Assembly: GCF_000374025.1 (NCBI RefSeq)
Contig: NZ_KB893185.1
Span: 76,499 to 125,172 of the forward strand
Length of the DNA: 48,674 bases
Direction of reading: 5' to 3'
Source: Spirosoma panaciterrae DSM 21099
GTDB taxonomy: Bacteria; Bacteroidota; Bacteroidia; Cytophagales; Spirosomataceae
Part shown: positions 1-7,900 of the stretch, in pieces
How positions within the stretch are numbered: the stretch's first letter is position 1
Layout of the letters: the number at the start of each line of letters is the position of its first letter
Made by a program: the position numbers and the translations under genes
Notes under the pieces: model-generated
Database searches by the model: none
What the model was told of the DNA's origin: nothing
What the model saw: only the letters and a program-made list of their open reading frames with translations

Positions 1-1086
1 GGGGTTACCAGCTTTATGGAAATGCCCAACACCGTTCCTAATGCATTGACACAGGAATTGCTGGCCGATAAATACGCGATAGCGGCTCAAAGGTCGCTGG
101 CCAATTATTCCTTTTTCATGGGGGCGTCGAACACCAACCTCGACGAGGTGTTGCGCACCGATCCCAAAACGGTCTGTGGCATAAAAGTTTTTATGGGGTC
201 ATCGACGGGTAATATGCTGGTCGATAATGAGCAGATTCTTGAATCACTCTTCCGGCAAAGTCCAATGCTGATTGCCACCCATTGCGAAGACGAAGCGACC
301 ATCCGGGCTAATACCGAACACTACCGCGCTGAATACGGTGACCGCGCAACGGCTGAATTGCATCCGTTGATTCGGAACGAAGAGGCCTGTCTGAAATCGT
401 CATCACTGGCGGTCGAGCTGGCGCGTCGGCATAAGGCCCGTCTGCATATTCTGCACATCTCGACCGCCGACGAACTGGCTTTGTTTGACAATACAGTGCC
501 CCTGACCGAGAAGCGGATTACGTCTGAAGTCTGTGTGCATCACCTCTGGTTCGACAGCCGCGATTATGCCCGGCTGGGGAATCTGATCAAGTGCAATCCG
601 GCCATTAAAGCCCCTCATCACAAGGAAGCGTTACTGGCGGCTCTACTCGATGATCGGCTGGATATTATTGCTACCGATCACGCACCACATACCTGGGACG
701 AAAAGCAGCAATCGTACTGGCAGGCCCCATCGGGACTACCGCTGGTGCAACACCCGCTGTTGCTTATGCTCGATTTTGTGCAGCAGGGAAAATTGCCGAT
801 TGAGACCGTCGTTCGTAAAATGAGTCATGCGCCTGCCGATTGTTTCCAGATCGACCGACGGGGGTATGTGCGTGAGGGGTATTGGGCCGATTTGGTACTC
901 GTGGATACCAGCCAGCCAACAACAGTCTCGAAAGCAGGGCTCTATTATCAATGCGGCTGGTCGCCACTGGAGGGGCATACCTTCGGAGCTTCGGTGACGC
1001 ATACGATTGTTTCGGGTGAGCTGGTTTACCAGAATGGCGCCTTCTGTTCGGACCGCCCCGGCCAGCGACTGGCTTTTGTGCGATAG
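1..1086 (+). CDS. pyrC: Dihydroorotase, 5'-truncated by the window edge
   Basis: Dihydroorotase catalyses the reversible cyclisation of N-carbamoyl-aspartate to dihydroorotate in cytosolic pyrimidine synthesis. The reading frame is open from base 1 (GVTSF before the first Met at 16), so the real start lies upstream. About 360 codons are present, against roughly 430-450 usual for the family, so the N-terminal metal-binding HxH strand is probably missing. Visible family motifs are GIKVFMGSSTGN, holding the lysine expected to be carbamylated, THCEDE and LHILHIST with metal-binding histidines, and IATDHAPH with the catalytic aspartate. The C-terminus (GYWADLVLVD, then VSGELVYQNG) is the usual amidohydrolase composite-sheet end. 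Hydantoinase or allantoinase are the alternatives, but the DHAPH context and length favour PyrC. tRNA-Leu follows 82 bases downstream on the same strand. Confidence 0.88.
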   Translation, partial: GVTSFMEMPNTVPNALTQELLADKYAIAAQRSLANYSFFMGASNTNLDEVLRTDPKTVCGIKVFMGSSTGNMLVDNEQILESLFRQSPMLIATHCEDEATIRANTEHYRAEYGDRATAELHPLIRNEEACLKSSSLAVELARRHKARLHILHISTADELALFDNTVPLTEKRITSEVCVHHLWFDSRDYARLGNLIKCNPAIKAPHHKEALLAALLDDRLDIIATDHAPHTWDEKQQSYWQAPSGLPLVQHPLLLMLDFVQQGKLPIETVVRKMSHAPADCFQIDRRGYVREGYWADLVLVDTSQPTTVSKAGLYYQCGWSPLEGHTFGASVTHTIVSGELVYQNGAFCSDRPGQRLAFVR

Positions 1087-1112
1087 ATTTGAAAAAAATC
1101 ATGAAAAAAATC

Positions 1113-1144
1113 TTGTGTTGTGTTGTAAGGAAGCCCTATCTTTG
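1113..1144 (+). promoter_or_regulatory. Promoter of tRNA-Leu
   Basis: TATCTTTG at 1137-1144 matches the Bacteroidota -7 element TAnnTTTG exactly. A TTG at 1113-1115 lies 21 bases upstream and could be the -33 element. Transcription would begin near 1150, shortly before the tRNA at 1169. Confidence 0.6.
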
Positions 1145-1168
1145 CAATCCCAACACGGGGAACGCGCT

Positions 1169-1252
1169 GCCGAAGTGGTGAAATTGGTAGACACGCACGT
1201 TTCAGGGGCGTGTGTCTTTACGGACATGCGAGTTCGAGTCTCGCCTTCGGCA
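1169..1252 (+). tRNA. tRNA-Leu (anticodon CAG)
   Basis: A class II tRNA can be folded by hand. The acceptor stem GCCGAAG (1169-1175) pairs with CTTCGGC (1245-1251), with discriminator A at 1252. The anticodon arm is CACGT, loop TTCAGGG, GCGTG, giving anticodon CAG. A long variable arm (TGTC..GACA) and a T arm GCGAG-TTCGAGT-CTCGC follow. CCA is not encoded (ACA follows the stem). The gene is complete even though its last 22 bases form part of the attachment site of an integrative element. Confidence 0.95.
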
Positions 1253-1254
1253 CA
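1231..1254 (+). repeat. attL: left attachment site in the tRNA 3' end
   Basis: These 24 bases cover the T loop, T stem, acceptor 3' strand and two bases beyond. They recur without a mismatch at 9642-9665. Identity stops on both sides (GCG versus GTT before, AGT versus CCT after), as expected of a recombination core duplicated by integration. Confidence 0.9.
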
Positions 1255-1278
1255 AGTATTAGGGTTTATCTAGTTGAT

Positions 1279-1307
1279 AATCAATTAGGTAAGCCCTAAT
1301 TGATTTT
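1279..1307 (+). terminator. Terminator supplied by the element's left end
   Basis: AATCAATTAGG (1279-1289) and CCTAATTGATT (1295-1305) form a perfect 11-bp stem with a 5-base loop, followed by TT. It lies 27 bases after the tRNA inside the element and would end tRNA-Leu transcription at the place where insertion removed the native terminator. Confidence 0.6.
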
Positions 1308-1311
1308 ATGC

Positions 1312-1332
1312 GGGGGAAGAAAGGGGGGAAGA
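1312..1332. repeat. Left arm-type repeats, GGGGGAAGA x2
   Basis: GGGGGAAGA occurs at 1312-1320 and 1324-1332, a 12-base period. The same pair in the same orientation and with the same period occurs at 9491-9511 near the other end. Tandem boxes near both ends of an element with an arm-binding-domain integrase are best read as integrase arm sites. Confidence 0.6.
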
Positions 1333-1418
1333 ATCACTGATTAGCATATTATTTACTGAATAAATCTACTATTAAGCAGGGTATTAAAATGTGAAGTCCA
1401 AGAATTTATGCAAGGGAT

Positions 1419-2144
1419 ATGACTGCTTTTAATGAGAATGATTTAGATAAATGGATTTTTAAATACTGGACTTATTTATTAATAAATGGTAATAGAAGAA
1501 AGTCTACAAAAGAATTAAAGAATGATGAAAGATTGATACGTAGAATGCGACGACTAGCTAAGCTTTGCGAAAATTATAATGAATCATTAGTAAATAAATA
1601 TGGCATTAAAGTAGATATAGTAGATTGTTGGCTAGACACATTACATAACTCTCAAATTAATATAATATTTGAGAGTGAAGATGTAGTGATTAAGTATCTA
1701 ATATTATATGCTAAGTGGCAAAGCGAAAAATTTAATGCTGCAATTGAATCCACCGAATCCGAACTGTTAGAAACAATAAAGATAGAAAGACAAAATAGTA
1801 AAAAACCAATTGGTGTAGAAGATAATAATAGTGAAATAACATATGATGAATTATTTGCTAAAGAGACGAAAAAAGAAATAGTAGATAAGGCACTAATAGA
1901 TTTAAATATAGTATCTAATAAAGGTACAACCGTATTAACTAATAGACAGAAAGGCCAAGTTTGTGGTTTTATAGAAATACTTTTAAAGTACGATTATTTA
2001 CCAAACATATCAAGAGATTTGATAGCTAATGCTTTTTATAAAAAATTAGCTCTTAAAGAAGGAAGATTTAAAAATGATAGTAATCAATTTGCAGAAATGC
2101 TAGTTAAAGCCAATAATTATTTTAAAATTATAGTCAAACAATGA
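1419..2144 (+). CDS. Hypothetical protein of the integrative element
   Basis: I do not recognise this 241-aa protein. It is highly charged, lysine- and glutamate-rich and apparently soluble, with no signal peptide or membrane segment. Residues 30-60 are basic (KSTKELKN..LIRRMRRLAKL), which would suit nucleic-acid contact. The middle (about 110-155) is acidic and probably an exposed linker. The C-terminal 80 residues look like a compact helical domain (TVLTNRQKGQVCGFIEILLKY). The ATG at 1419 gives the full open frame. It is the first gene after attL and reads toward the excisionase-like gene, 160 bases on. Strong AT bias marks it as part of the island. A role in maintenance or regulation of the element is possible but not shown. 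Confidence 0.7.
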   Translation: MTAFNENDLDKWIFKYWTYLLINGNRRKSTKELKNDERLIRRMRRLAKLCENYNESLVNKYGIKVDIVDCWLDTLHNSQINIIFESEDVVIKYLILYAKWQSEKFNAAIESTESELLETIKIERQNSKKPIGVEDNNSEITYDELFAKETKKEIVDKALIDLNIVSNKGTTVLTNRQKGQVCGFIEILLKYDYLPNISRDLIANAFYKKLALKEGRFKNDSNQFAEMLVKANNYFKIIVKQ

Positions 2145-2233
2145 ATACTTAAAAGTATATAAAAGAACAGTAAAGATATATTAATTCGATTTGATATATT
2201 ATTAGCCAATATTATAAAGTAACTTGTCTGCTA

Positions 2234-2259
2234 ATGTCCGTACATGTCCTGAAATGTCC
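2234..2259. promoter_or_regulatory. Three 10-bp-phased ATGTCC repeats (operator or iterons)
   Basis: ATGTCC occurs at 2234-2239, 2244-2249 and 2254-2259, exactly one helical turn apart (units ATGTCCGTAC, ATGTCCTGAA, ATGTCCGTAT). The array ends 12 bases before a TAnnTTTG -7 element, so it covers the -33 region of the excisionase-like gene. A bound protein would directly control that promoter. Iterons for the replication protein are the alternative. Confidence 0.6.
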
Positions 2260-2271
2260 GTATACTGATTG

Positions 2272-2279
2272 TAGCTTTG
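2272..2279 (+). promoter_or_regulatory. -7 promoter element, excisionase-like gene
   Basis: TAGCTTTG is an exact TAnnTTTG match 25 bases before the start codon at 2305. No clear -33 TTTG is present, because the ATGTCC repeats occupy that place, which suggests a regulated promoter. Confidence 0.5.
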
Positions 2280-2304
2280 CTGTGAAGTAAACTAAACTAC
2301 AGCA

Positions 2305-2604
2305 ATGAACGCAATAAAAACACTGCATATTGAGCAACTTGATTCTAAAATACTTTTCGATAAGTTACAAACTATTGAACGTGCAATAAAAGCGCTAAAG
2401 GTTCAATCAGACAGTATAGATACAGATATATTTCTTACACGTCATGAAGTAGCAGAAATACTCAAGATAAGTGTAGTTACTGTTTGGTCTTGGACAAAGA
2501 AGGGGATACTACAATCGTATCGTATAGGCAATCACGTTAGATATAAAAGATCAGAGATAATTAAAGCACCAGCTCCAATTAAAAACGTCGTTGAAAGAAA
2601 ATAG
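2305..2604 (+). CDS. Excisionase-family helix-turn-helix protein
   Basis: This 99-aa protein has a C-terminal winged helix-turn-helix of the excisionase/HTH_17 type: FLTRHEVAEILKISVVTVWSW, then KKGILQSYRIGNHVRYKRSEI (about residues 46-90). That is the standard arrangement of MerR-like excisionases. The first 40 residues are helical and may be a dimerising coiled coil. Such proteins bend attachment-site DNA to favour excision over integration and often regulate their own element. The gene sits 65 bases before the replication gene on the same strand, so co-expression is likely. Its promoter overlaps three phased ATGTCC repeats, which it might bind itself. The fold is confident; the excision role is inferred from the integrase in the same element. 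Confidence 0.8.
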   Translation: MNAIKTLHIEQLDSKILFDKLQTIERAIKALKVQSDSIDTDIFLTRHEVAEILKISVVTVWSWTKKGILQSYRIGNHVRYKRSEIIKAPAPIKNVVERK

Positions 2605-2668
2605 AAATATTATGTATTTCAAGATCTTCTTATGACAAGTAAAAAAAAGTGTAAAAACTGAAGCTGAA

Positions 2669-3622
2669 ATGATTGATACTATACATCTCTTATATGATTT
2701 TAATAATCATAAAGAATTAGAAGACTGTATTGAGTCTATGAAAGAAAGATATTCTGTAGACTGCTATTATAGAGAGACTAGCGATAACAGTAAATATAGT
2801 GTTCGCCAATTTAGATGTTGGGATGATGGATTTAAAATATGGATTACTAGTAATCAACTGCATCTTGAGGGAAGTCTAACAAAACTGTATTTTGGTAATA
2901 ATATTCAGCAGCTAAATAATAAAGAGTTAGCAAAAGCTTATGAGTTATTAATATCTAAATTTGACCTTGTCGATTGGACTAAAGCAGTGCATAAAAGGAT
3001 TGACTTTGGTATTAATGTAAAGCTATCTTTCCCACCAAGGTTAATAACTAATAAAATTATAGGTGGGAAACGAATGAAAAAGTCAGTTATAAAAAGTTCA
3101 AATGAAAGTGTTACTATTGGAAATAACTCACAGAGTATGATTTTTTATAATAAAACTTTAGAATCAAAAGGTAATACTCTGATTACTAATAAATTAGGCA
3201 GTGTGCCGGATAATTTATTGAGAATTGAATATAGAATCATGGGGACCTATCCAATGAAAAAATACTTTGGAACAGATAGATTAACTATACCATATATTTT
3301 GGCTAATTTAAATTTGCTTCCTAAAATATGGTACGATAGATATCTGAATATAGAAAAAGATTATTCAAATGCGCTTGACTTATTTAGTAACAAAAAGGAG
3401 ATGGAGATGAAAGCTATTCTCTATTTTGGCCTTGAACCTATGAAATCATTAATTATTGAGAGTTATAAGGCACATAAAATGCCTTTATCTACTAAACAAA
3501 ACTTACTAAGATACTTAAGAGAGCTAACAGAGTATCAAAAAATTAATACTGGTTTAAATGATATATCTAAAGAACTTGATAGAGAGGTTGAAATGTTTTT
3601 AAAGAAGAATTTATCAGACTAG
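2669..3622 (+). CDS. Putative phage/plasmid replication initiation protein (gene II/X-like)
   Basis: This 317-aa basic protein begins MIDTIHLLYDF, as proteins of the phage/plasmid replication gene II/X family do. It contains the pattern LHLEGSLTKLYFGNNIQ (residues 65-80), HKRIDFGINVKL (108-119), SMIFYNKTLESKG (156-168) and LLRIEYRIMG (183-192), which resembles that family's conserved blocks. Proteins of this group nick one strand at the origin to start rolling-circle replication. Tyr-160 in FYNK is a candidate catalytic residue, but I cannot verify it. A structured non-coding region with several inverted repeats follows directly (3722-3816) and is a natural candidate origin. Length and position fit a replication or mobilisation initiator of the excised circle. 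The assignment is by motif resemblance only. Confidence 0.55.
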   Translation: MIDTIHLLYDFNNHKELEDCIESMKERYSVDCYYRETSDNSKYSVRQFRCWDDGFKIWITSNQLHLEGSLTKLYFGNNIQQLNNKELAKAYELLISKFDLVDWTKAVHKRIDFGINVKLSFPPRLITNKIIGGKRMKKSVIKSSNESVTIGNNSQSMIFYNKTLESKGNTLITNKLGSVPDNLLRIEYRIMGTYPMKKYFGTDRLTIPYILANLNLLPKIWYDRYLNIEKDYSNALDLFSNKKEMEMKAILYFGLEPMKSLIIESYKAHKMPLSTKQNLLRYLRELTEYQKINTGLNDISKELDREVEMFLKKNLSD

Positions 3623-3721
3623 CCCATGTTATAAAAAAAAAATTTAAAATTTTTTTTGAATGGATTTTTCTAAGGACAGATGAATTGTTGAAAGAAAATT
3701 GAAATAAATGTATGTTATGTT

Positions 3722-3816
3722 TTAAACGCTCATAATTGCGATTTAAAAGCTTTTGAGAGAATTATTAATATTGTCATGCATATTTTATTAAATATGCTTA
3801 AATCGCAATTAAACGC
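3722..3816. repeat. Nested inverted repeats, candidate origin of the element
   Basis: The 328-base gene-free stretch after the replication gene (3623-3950) holds a perfect 13-bp inverted repeat, AATTGCGATTTAA (3734-3746) and TTAAATCGCAATT (3798-3810). Inside it are the palindrome AAAAGCTTTT (3745-3754) and a perfect hairpin GCATATTT-TATT-AAATATGC (3778-3797) that abuts the right arm. TTAAACGC occurs as a direct repeat on both outer sides (3722-3729 and 3809-3816). Such a cluster of foldable sites is typical of replication or transfer origins. No coding potential is seen here. Confidence 0.5.
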
Positions 3817-3902
3817 CTTGAGAAATTTGTGTAATTGATTTTGATGGTGGATAAGGGTTCTGCAGGACTAGTAGTTGGTGTTTTTGGTCATATTGGTAGA
3901 GA

Positions 3903-3932
3903 TAAAAAAAGTGCGATATCTCTATATCGCAC
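3903..3932 (-). terminator. Rho-independent terminator of the secreted-protein gene
   Basis: GTGCGATAT (3911-3919) and ATATCGCAC (3924-3932) form a perfect 9-bp stem with a 4-base loop. On the minus strand the stem is followed by seven T residues (3910 down to 3904), the canonical form. It lies 18 bases beyond the stop codon of the minus-strand gene at 3951. Confidence 0.85.
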
Positions 3933-3950
3933 CTTATGATTTTATAAATA

Positions 3951-4538
3951 TTAATAGCCTAACCTATAAAGTGTTGTTGAAGCTCCATTCTTAATCATAG
4001 CTGTTTTCCATAAGCCAAACCCTAGTTTGTAATATTGGGCCTCTATCACATTGCCATCTCGTCGATATGTTGCAAGGTATTTCTTAGGCAATCCTCCTTC
4101 GCCACCCTCATTGATTATTACATAGCGAGCAGTATACTTTTCACCTGTTTCTTTATTTACCCATCCTACAGTCTCATTGCCTTTAGGAATTTCTAATAGT
4201 ATAGCTGGAGGATTAAATCTTTTAACTTCGGTCATTCCAAGACTGTTCTTTTTCTTAGAATAAGTTACAAGCACTTGGTGGTTACTAAATTTTACATGTC
4301 TGAGAGTTGTGGACATAACATTTTGGTATGTGCCATTTATTTCATTTACTATGTACTCGTTGTCTTTATATATATACTCTACCTTACGTTTAATGCCAGT
4401 TGCAAAACCATCAGGAGTTAGAAGAGAATATATGTGAAATTCTGGAAGAGTATCTGGCATGAAATACCTACTTGCTTGTGAAAAGCATGTTGAATAGGCA
4501 AATAAAGTAAGGCCAAAAATATAAAAATGCTTAGTCAT
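3951..4538 (-). CDS. Hypothetical secreted protein
   Basis: This 195-aa protein starts with a clear signal peptide (MTKHFYIFGLTLFAYSTCFSQ, likely cleaved near residue 20), so it should be exported to the periplasm or beyond. The mature part is rich in beta-prone stretches (KVEYIYKDNEYIVNEING, then HQVLVTYSKKK). It has a glycine cluster (NEGGEGGLPKKY) and a repeated aromatic pattern at the end (AQYYKLGFGLWK, TTLYRLGY). I recognise no family. It is the only cargo gene reading against its neighbours and has its own terminator. It is divergent from the XRE repressor gene, with 115 bases between the two start codons, so the repressor could control it. It may be a cell-surface modifier carried by the island, but no function can be assigned. 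Confidence 0.75.
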   Translation of the reverse strand: MTKHFYIFGLTLFAYSTCFSQASRYFMPDTLPEFHIYSLLTPDGFATGIKRKVEYIYKDNEYIVNEINGTYQNVMSTTLRHVKFSNHQVLVTYSKKKNSLGMTEVKRFNPPAILLEIPKGNETVGWVNKETGEKYTARYVIINEGGEGGLPKKYLATYRRDGNVIEAQYYKLGFGLWKTAMIKNGASTTLYRLGY

Positions 4539-4631
4539 AGTAATAGAATGGTTAAATCTGAATCAAGATAGGCAGTATAGTTGCTGTTGTCAACGGATCA
4601 GATGACATCCATCCTAAATATGAAGCTCAAA

Positions 4632-4654
4632 TTGCTAGTGCATGCCACTAGCAA
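4632..4654. promoter_or_regulatory. Palindromic operator at the XRE repressor start
   Basis: TTGCTAGTG (4632-4640) and CACTAGCAA (4646-4654) are perfect 9-bp inverted arms around a 5-base centre. This is a typical size for an XRE dimer site. The palindrome overlaps the start of the repressor gene, which points to negative autoregulation. Confidence 0.7.
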
Positions 4655-4869
4655 TGGATAAATCTTCTTTTTTAAAGGGTTTAGGAAGTAATATCGTGAA
4701 GCTTCGTTCGGAAAAGAACTGGAGTCAGTCCGATCTTGCTCGTGCTTGTTTTAAAGACAGACAGAGTATTGAGAGACTAGAAAAGGGTAAAATTAATCCC
4801 TCTATCTATTACTTAAAGGAAATTGCTGATGCACTTGGAGTAGAATTGTCTCATATGTTAATGTTTTAA
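4654..4869 (+). CDS. XRE-family helix-turn-helix regulator
   Basis: This small protein (71 aa from 4654) is almost entirely an HTH_3 domain. It runs LGSNIVKLRSEKNWSQSDLA, a second helix ending KDRQSIERLEKGKINP with the recognition-helix pattern, then IYYLKEIADALGVELSHM. It is a Cro/CI-type DNA-binding regulator with no extra sensory domain. An in-frame ATG at 4642 would add four residues, but it falls in the centre of the palindromic operator. The ATG at 4654 starts the conserved domain more naturally. The gene lies 102 bases before the metallophosphoesterase-NTPase gene on the same strand, and a second palindrome with the same TTGCT half-site lies between them. It probably represses itself and the large cargo gene. 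Confidence 0.85.
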   Translation: MDKSSFLKGLGSNIVKLRSEKNWSQSDLARACFKDRQSIERLEKGKINPSIYYLKEIADALGVELSHMLMF

Positions 4870-4871
4870 TG

Positions 4872-4886
4872 TTGCTTATTAAGCAA
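4872..4886. promoter_or_regulatory. Second palindrome before the cargo gene
   Basis: TTGCTTATTAAGCAA is a perfect palindrome (7-bp arms, one central base) three bases after the repressor stop codon and 86 bases before the cargo gene. Its outer TTGCT/AGCAA matches the operator at 4632-4654. No T tract follows, so it is more likely a binding site than a terminator. Confidence 0.45.
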
Positions 4887-4971
4887 ATTATATGCTTATT
4901 CATAGTTGGATATATTGATTAATATTAAATTAGCAATAGTTAATATCTAATTATGTAACCGAATATAAGTA

Positions 4972-7900
4972 ATGCGTATTTTATTTGCTCAATTATCAGA
5001 TATCCACTTTAAGGGTGAAAATAATCCAGTACTTGCTAAAGAAGAGAAACTTTTTCATGCATTGCAAAATAAAGCTCTTTCGATGGATAGAGTTGTGCTA
5101 TTAATAACAGGTGACTCGGCATATTCAGGAAATGCGGGGGAATTTGAAATAGCTTTTGATTTTATAGAACGACTTAAAAGTCGCTTGGCAGAATATTCTG
5201 GGACACAAATAGATTCGATTGTAATACCAGGAAATCATGACTGTGATTTCTCTTCACCGAATAAGCTCAGAGAAGCCGCTATTAGTATTATTGAAAAATT
5301 AGGTGATGAAGGAATTGACGATACTATAATAGATGCATTAACAAGCACACAAAAAAATTATTTTAACTATGCAGACAGATTAAATCCTATTAATGAATTA
5401 ATCGAAACTTATAAGCTCTTAGATGTATATAAATTCAATTTGGGTTCCAAAACTATTATTATTAATTGCTTTAATTCTGCTTATATATCACAATTAAAAG
5501 AAAGCCCTGGTCATATGTATTTTCCCATTAGTTATTTAAGTGGGAAGTTATTGGAAGAGAAAGCGGACTTAGTATTAAGTTGCTTTCATCATCCTTTAAA
5601 TTGGTTAATGCCAGAAAATAGGAGAGAATTTAAGACTTTGGTTGAAGAAATATCAGATATGTATTTTACTGGCCATGAACACCAGTTTGCAAAGGCTTCT
5701 ATATCTGATATGGAATCAAATATTACATATTATATCGAAGGGGATGTATTGCAAGATTCTTACGATATTAATAATAGTGGTTTTAATACTATTATTTTTG
5801 ATTTAGATAATAGTCAATTTCTAATTGAAAACTTTAAATGGAATAAGACATTATATGAGAGTAATATTCATACTGCTAATTGGCGCTCTTATGACAGAAA
5901 TATAAAAAACATAAAAAACCCATTTACCCTTAGTAAAGATTTCAAATTGTTGATCAATGATGTTGGTTTTAATATACGTCATCCCAATGTATCTACTATT
6001 TACTTAAACGATATTTATATTTATCCACGTTTAGATGTTATAGATTATTTAGAAGATTCTAAAAATGATGTAATAAATATTACAGAAGATTCAGAATCTC
6101 TAATAAAGTCTTTAAAAAGTAATATCAAAATTATTTTTACTGGACCTGAGAATATTGGAAAAACAAGTTTGTTGAAAATGACATACCTCAACTTACATTC
6201 TAGAGGATTTATTCCAATAATAATAGATGGAAATGTTATTAAATCAACAAATATTGAAGATTTTATTCCAATTCTATATAGGAATTTCTCATCTCAATAT
6301 AACCCAATTTCTGAGGATGAGTTTTCTCAAATTAATAAAAACAAGATAGTCATACTAATTGATGATTTCAATAGGATAATTGTAAATAAGAAATATAGGA
6401 ATAGATTGTTATCAAATTTACTATCCAGATTTGACAATATTATTATTACTAATGGAGAAACTTCAATAATACAAGATTTAATTACTGAAGGTATATTGAA
6501 TGAAGACCTAAATTTTAAAGTTTATCAAATAAAAGAGTTTGGACATCAATTGAGAGGGAAATTATTGAATAAGTGGATAACAATAGGTGTTGAAGAAACA
6601 ATTACTGATGAAGAAAGGATATATAAGCTCAATAAGGCTGAATCCATTATTAAGGTAGTAACAGGGAAGAATTTAGTACCAAATTATCCGCTTTTTATAT
6701 TAGTACTCCTTCAAGCTATTGAAGCTGGTAATCCAACGGATTTAACTGCAAGTACATTTGGCCATTACTATCAATATCTTATTCAAAGAGCTTTTGGTAA
6801 TATTCTTAAAAGCCAAGACGAAATAACAAGTTATAATAATTATTTAAGTGAGTTAGCTTACTATTTATTTAGTAAAAGATCTAGAGATATTGATTATAAT
6901 GAATTGAAAAAATTTGATTTAAGGTATAGAGAAAATTATACTATAACTCATAAGTTGGATACAATACTAGAAAACGTAACGAATGCAAAAATTATAGCCA
7001 AATTTGACTCGCTATATGAATTTAAATATTTATATATATACTACTATTTTGTTTCAAACTACTTGTCGGATAATATTGATAGCCCTGAAATTAAAGAAAT
7101 AATTTCTGCTATTTGTAAAAGAATTTATAAAACAGATTTTGCAAATATTTTACTTTTTTTAACCCACCATACGAAAGATAGATTTCTCTTGAATGAGGTA
7201 CTAGTTAATTCTAAACAATTATTTAGTGAGCTTAAACCATGCCAGCTAGAGACCGGAAATGCTGCTATTAAATCTCTTGCCGTTAAAGTCCCTGAATTAG
7301 TTTATAAACCTAAAAATGTAGATGAGCATAGAGATGAATTAAATGAAAAGCAAGATGAAATTGATGAGGTAGAGAAGCCGAGTCTTAGTGAAGAACTTTC
7401 TCAAGTCCCTGATATCGGTGAAGATATTAGCAACTTGGATGAAATATCTAAAATCAATCTTTGTTTTAAAACTTTAGAAGTGCTTGGGCAAATTCTAAAG
7501 AATAATTATGGTAAAATCCCAAATCAGATGATATATAATCTGGTTGAAGAAACTTATCTTTTAGGACTTAGGAGTCTAAATCAATATTTCGTTATAATTG
7601 AGGAAAATACTGAAATGTTTATTCAATTTATTGAAAATGTTTTAGAAGAGAAAAATATAACTTCTCCTGAAAAGATCAAGAGCTTGTCTAAAAGGATACT
7701 TTTTAATATGTGTTGCCACATTTCGTATAACTATATAAAGAAAGTATCTGACTCAGTTGGTACTGAAAACTTGGAGAATGCATATAAGGCTGTGTTTGAT
7801 AACTATGATTATAATTCAATAAAACTAATTGATTTTTCAATAAAACTTGATCATTTCAAAGCATTTCCAAATAGTGAAATGAAAAATTTAAAAAATGAAT

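Noticed and set aside
1007..1273. Plus-strand frame running through the tRNA-Leu gene
   Set aside because: It overlaps the end of dihydroorotase out of frame and reads through a perfectly foldable tRNA.
3631..3658. A-T-only palindrome as terminator of the replication gene
   Set aside because: The stem would contain no G-C pair and is too weak to call; it is probably just AT-rich spacer.
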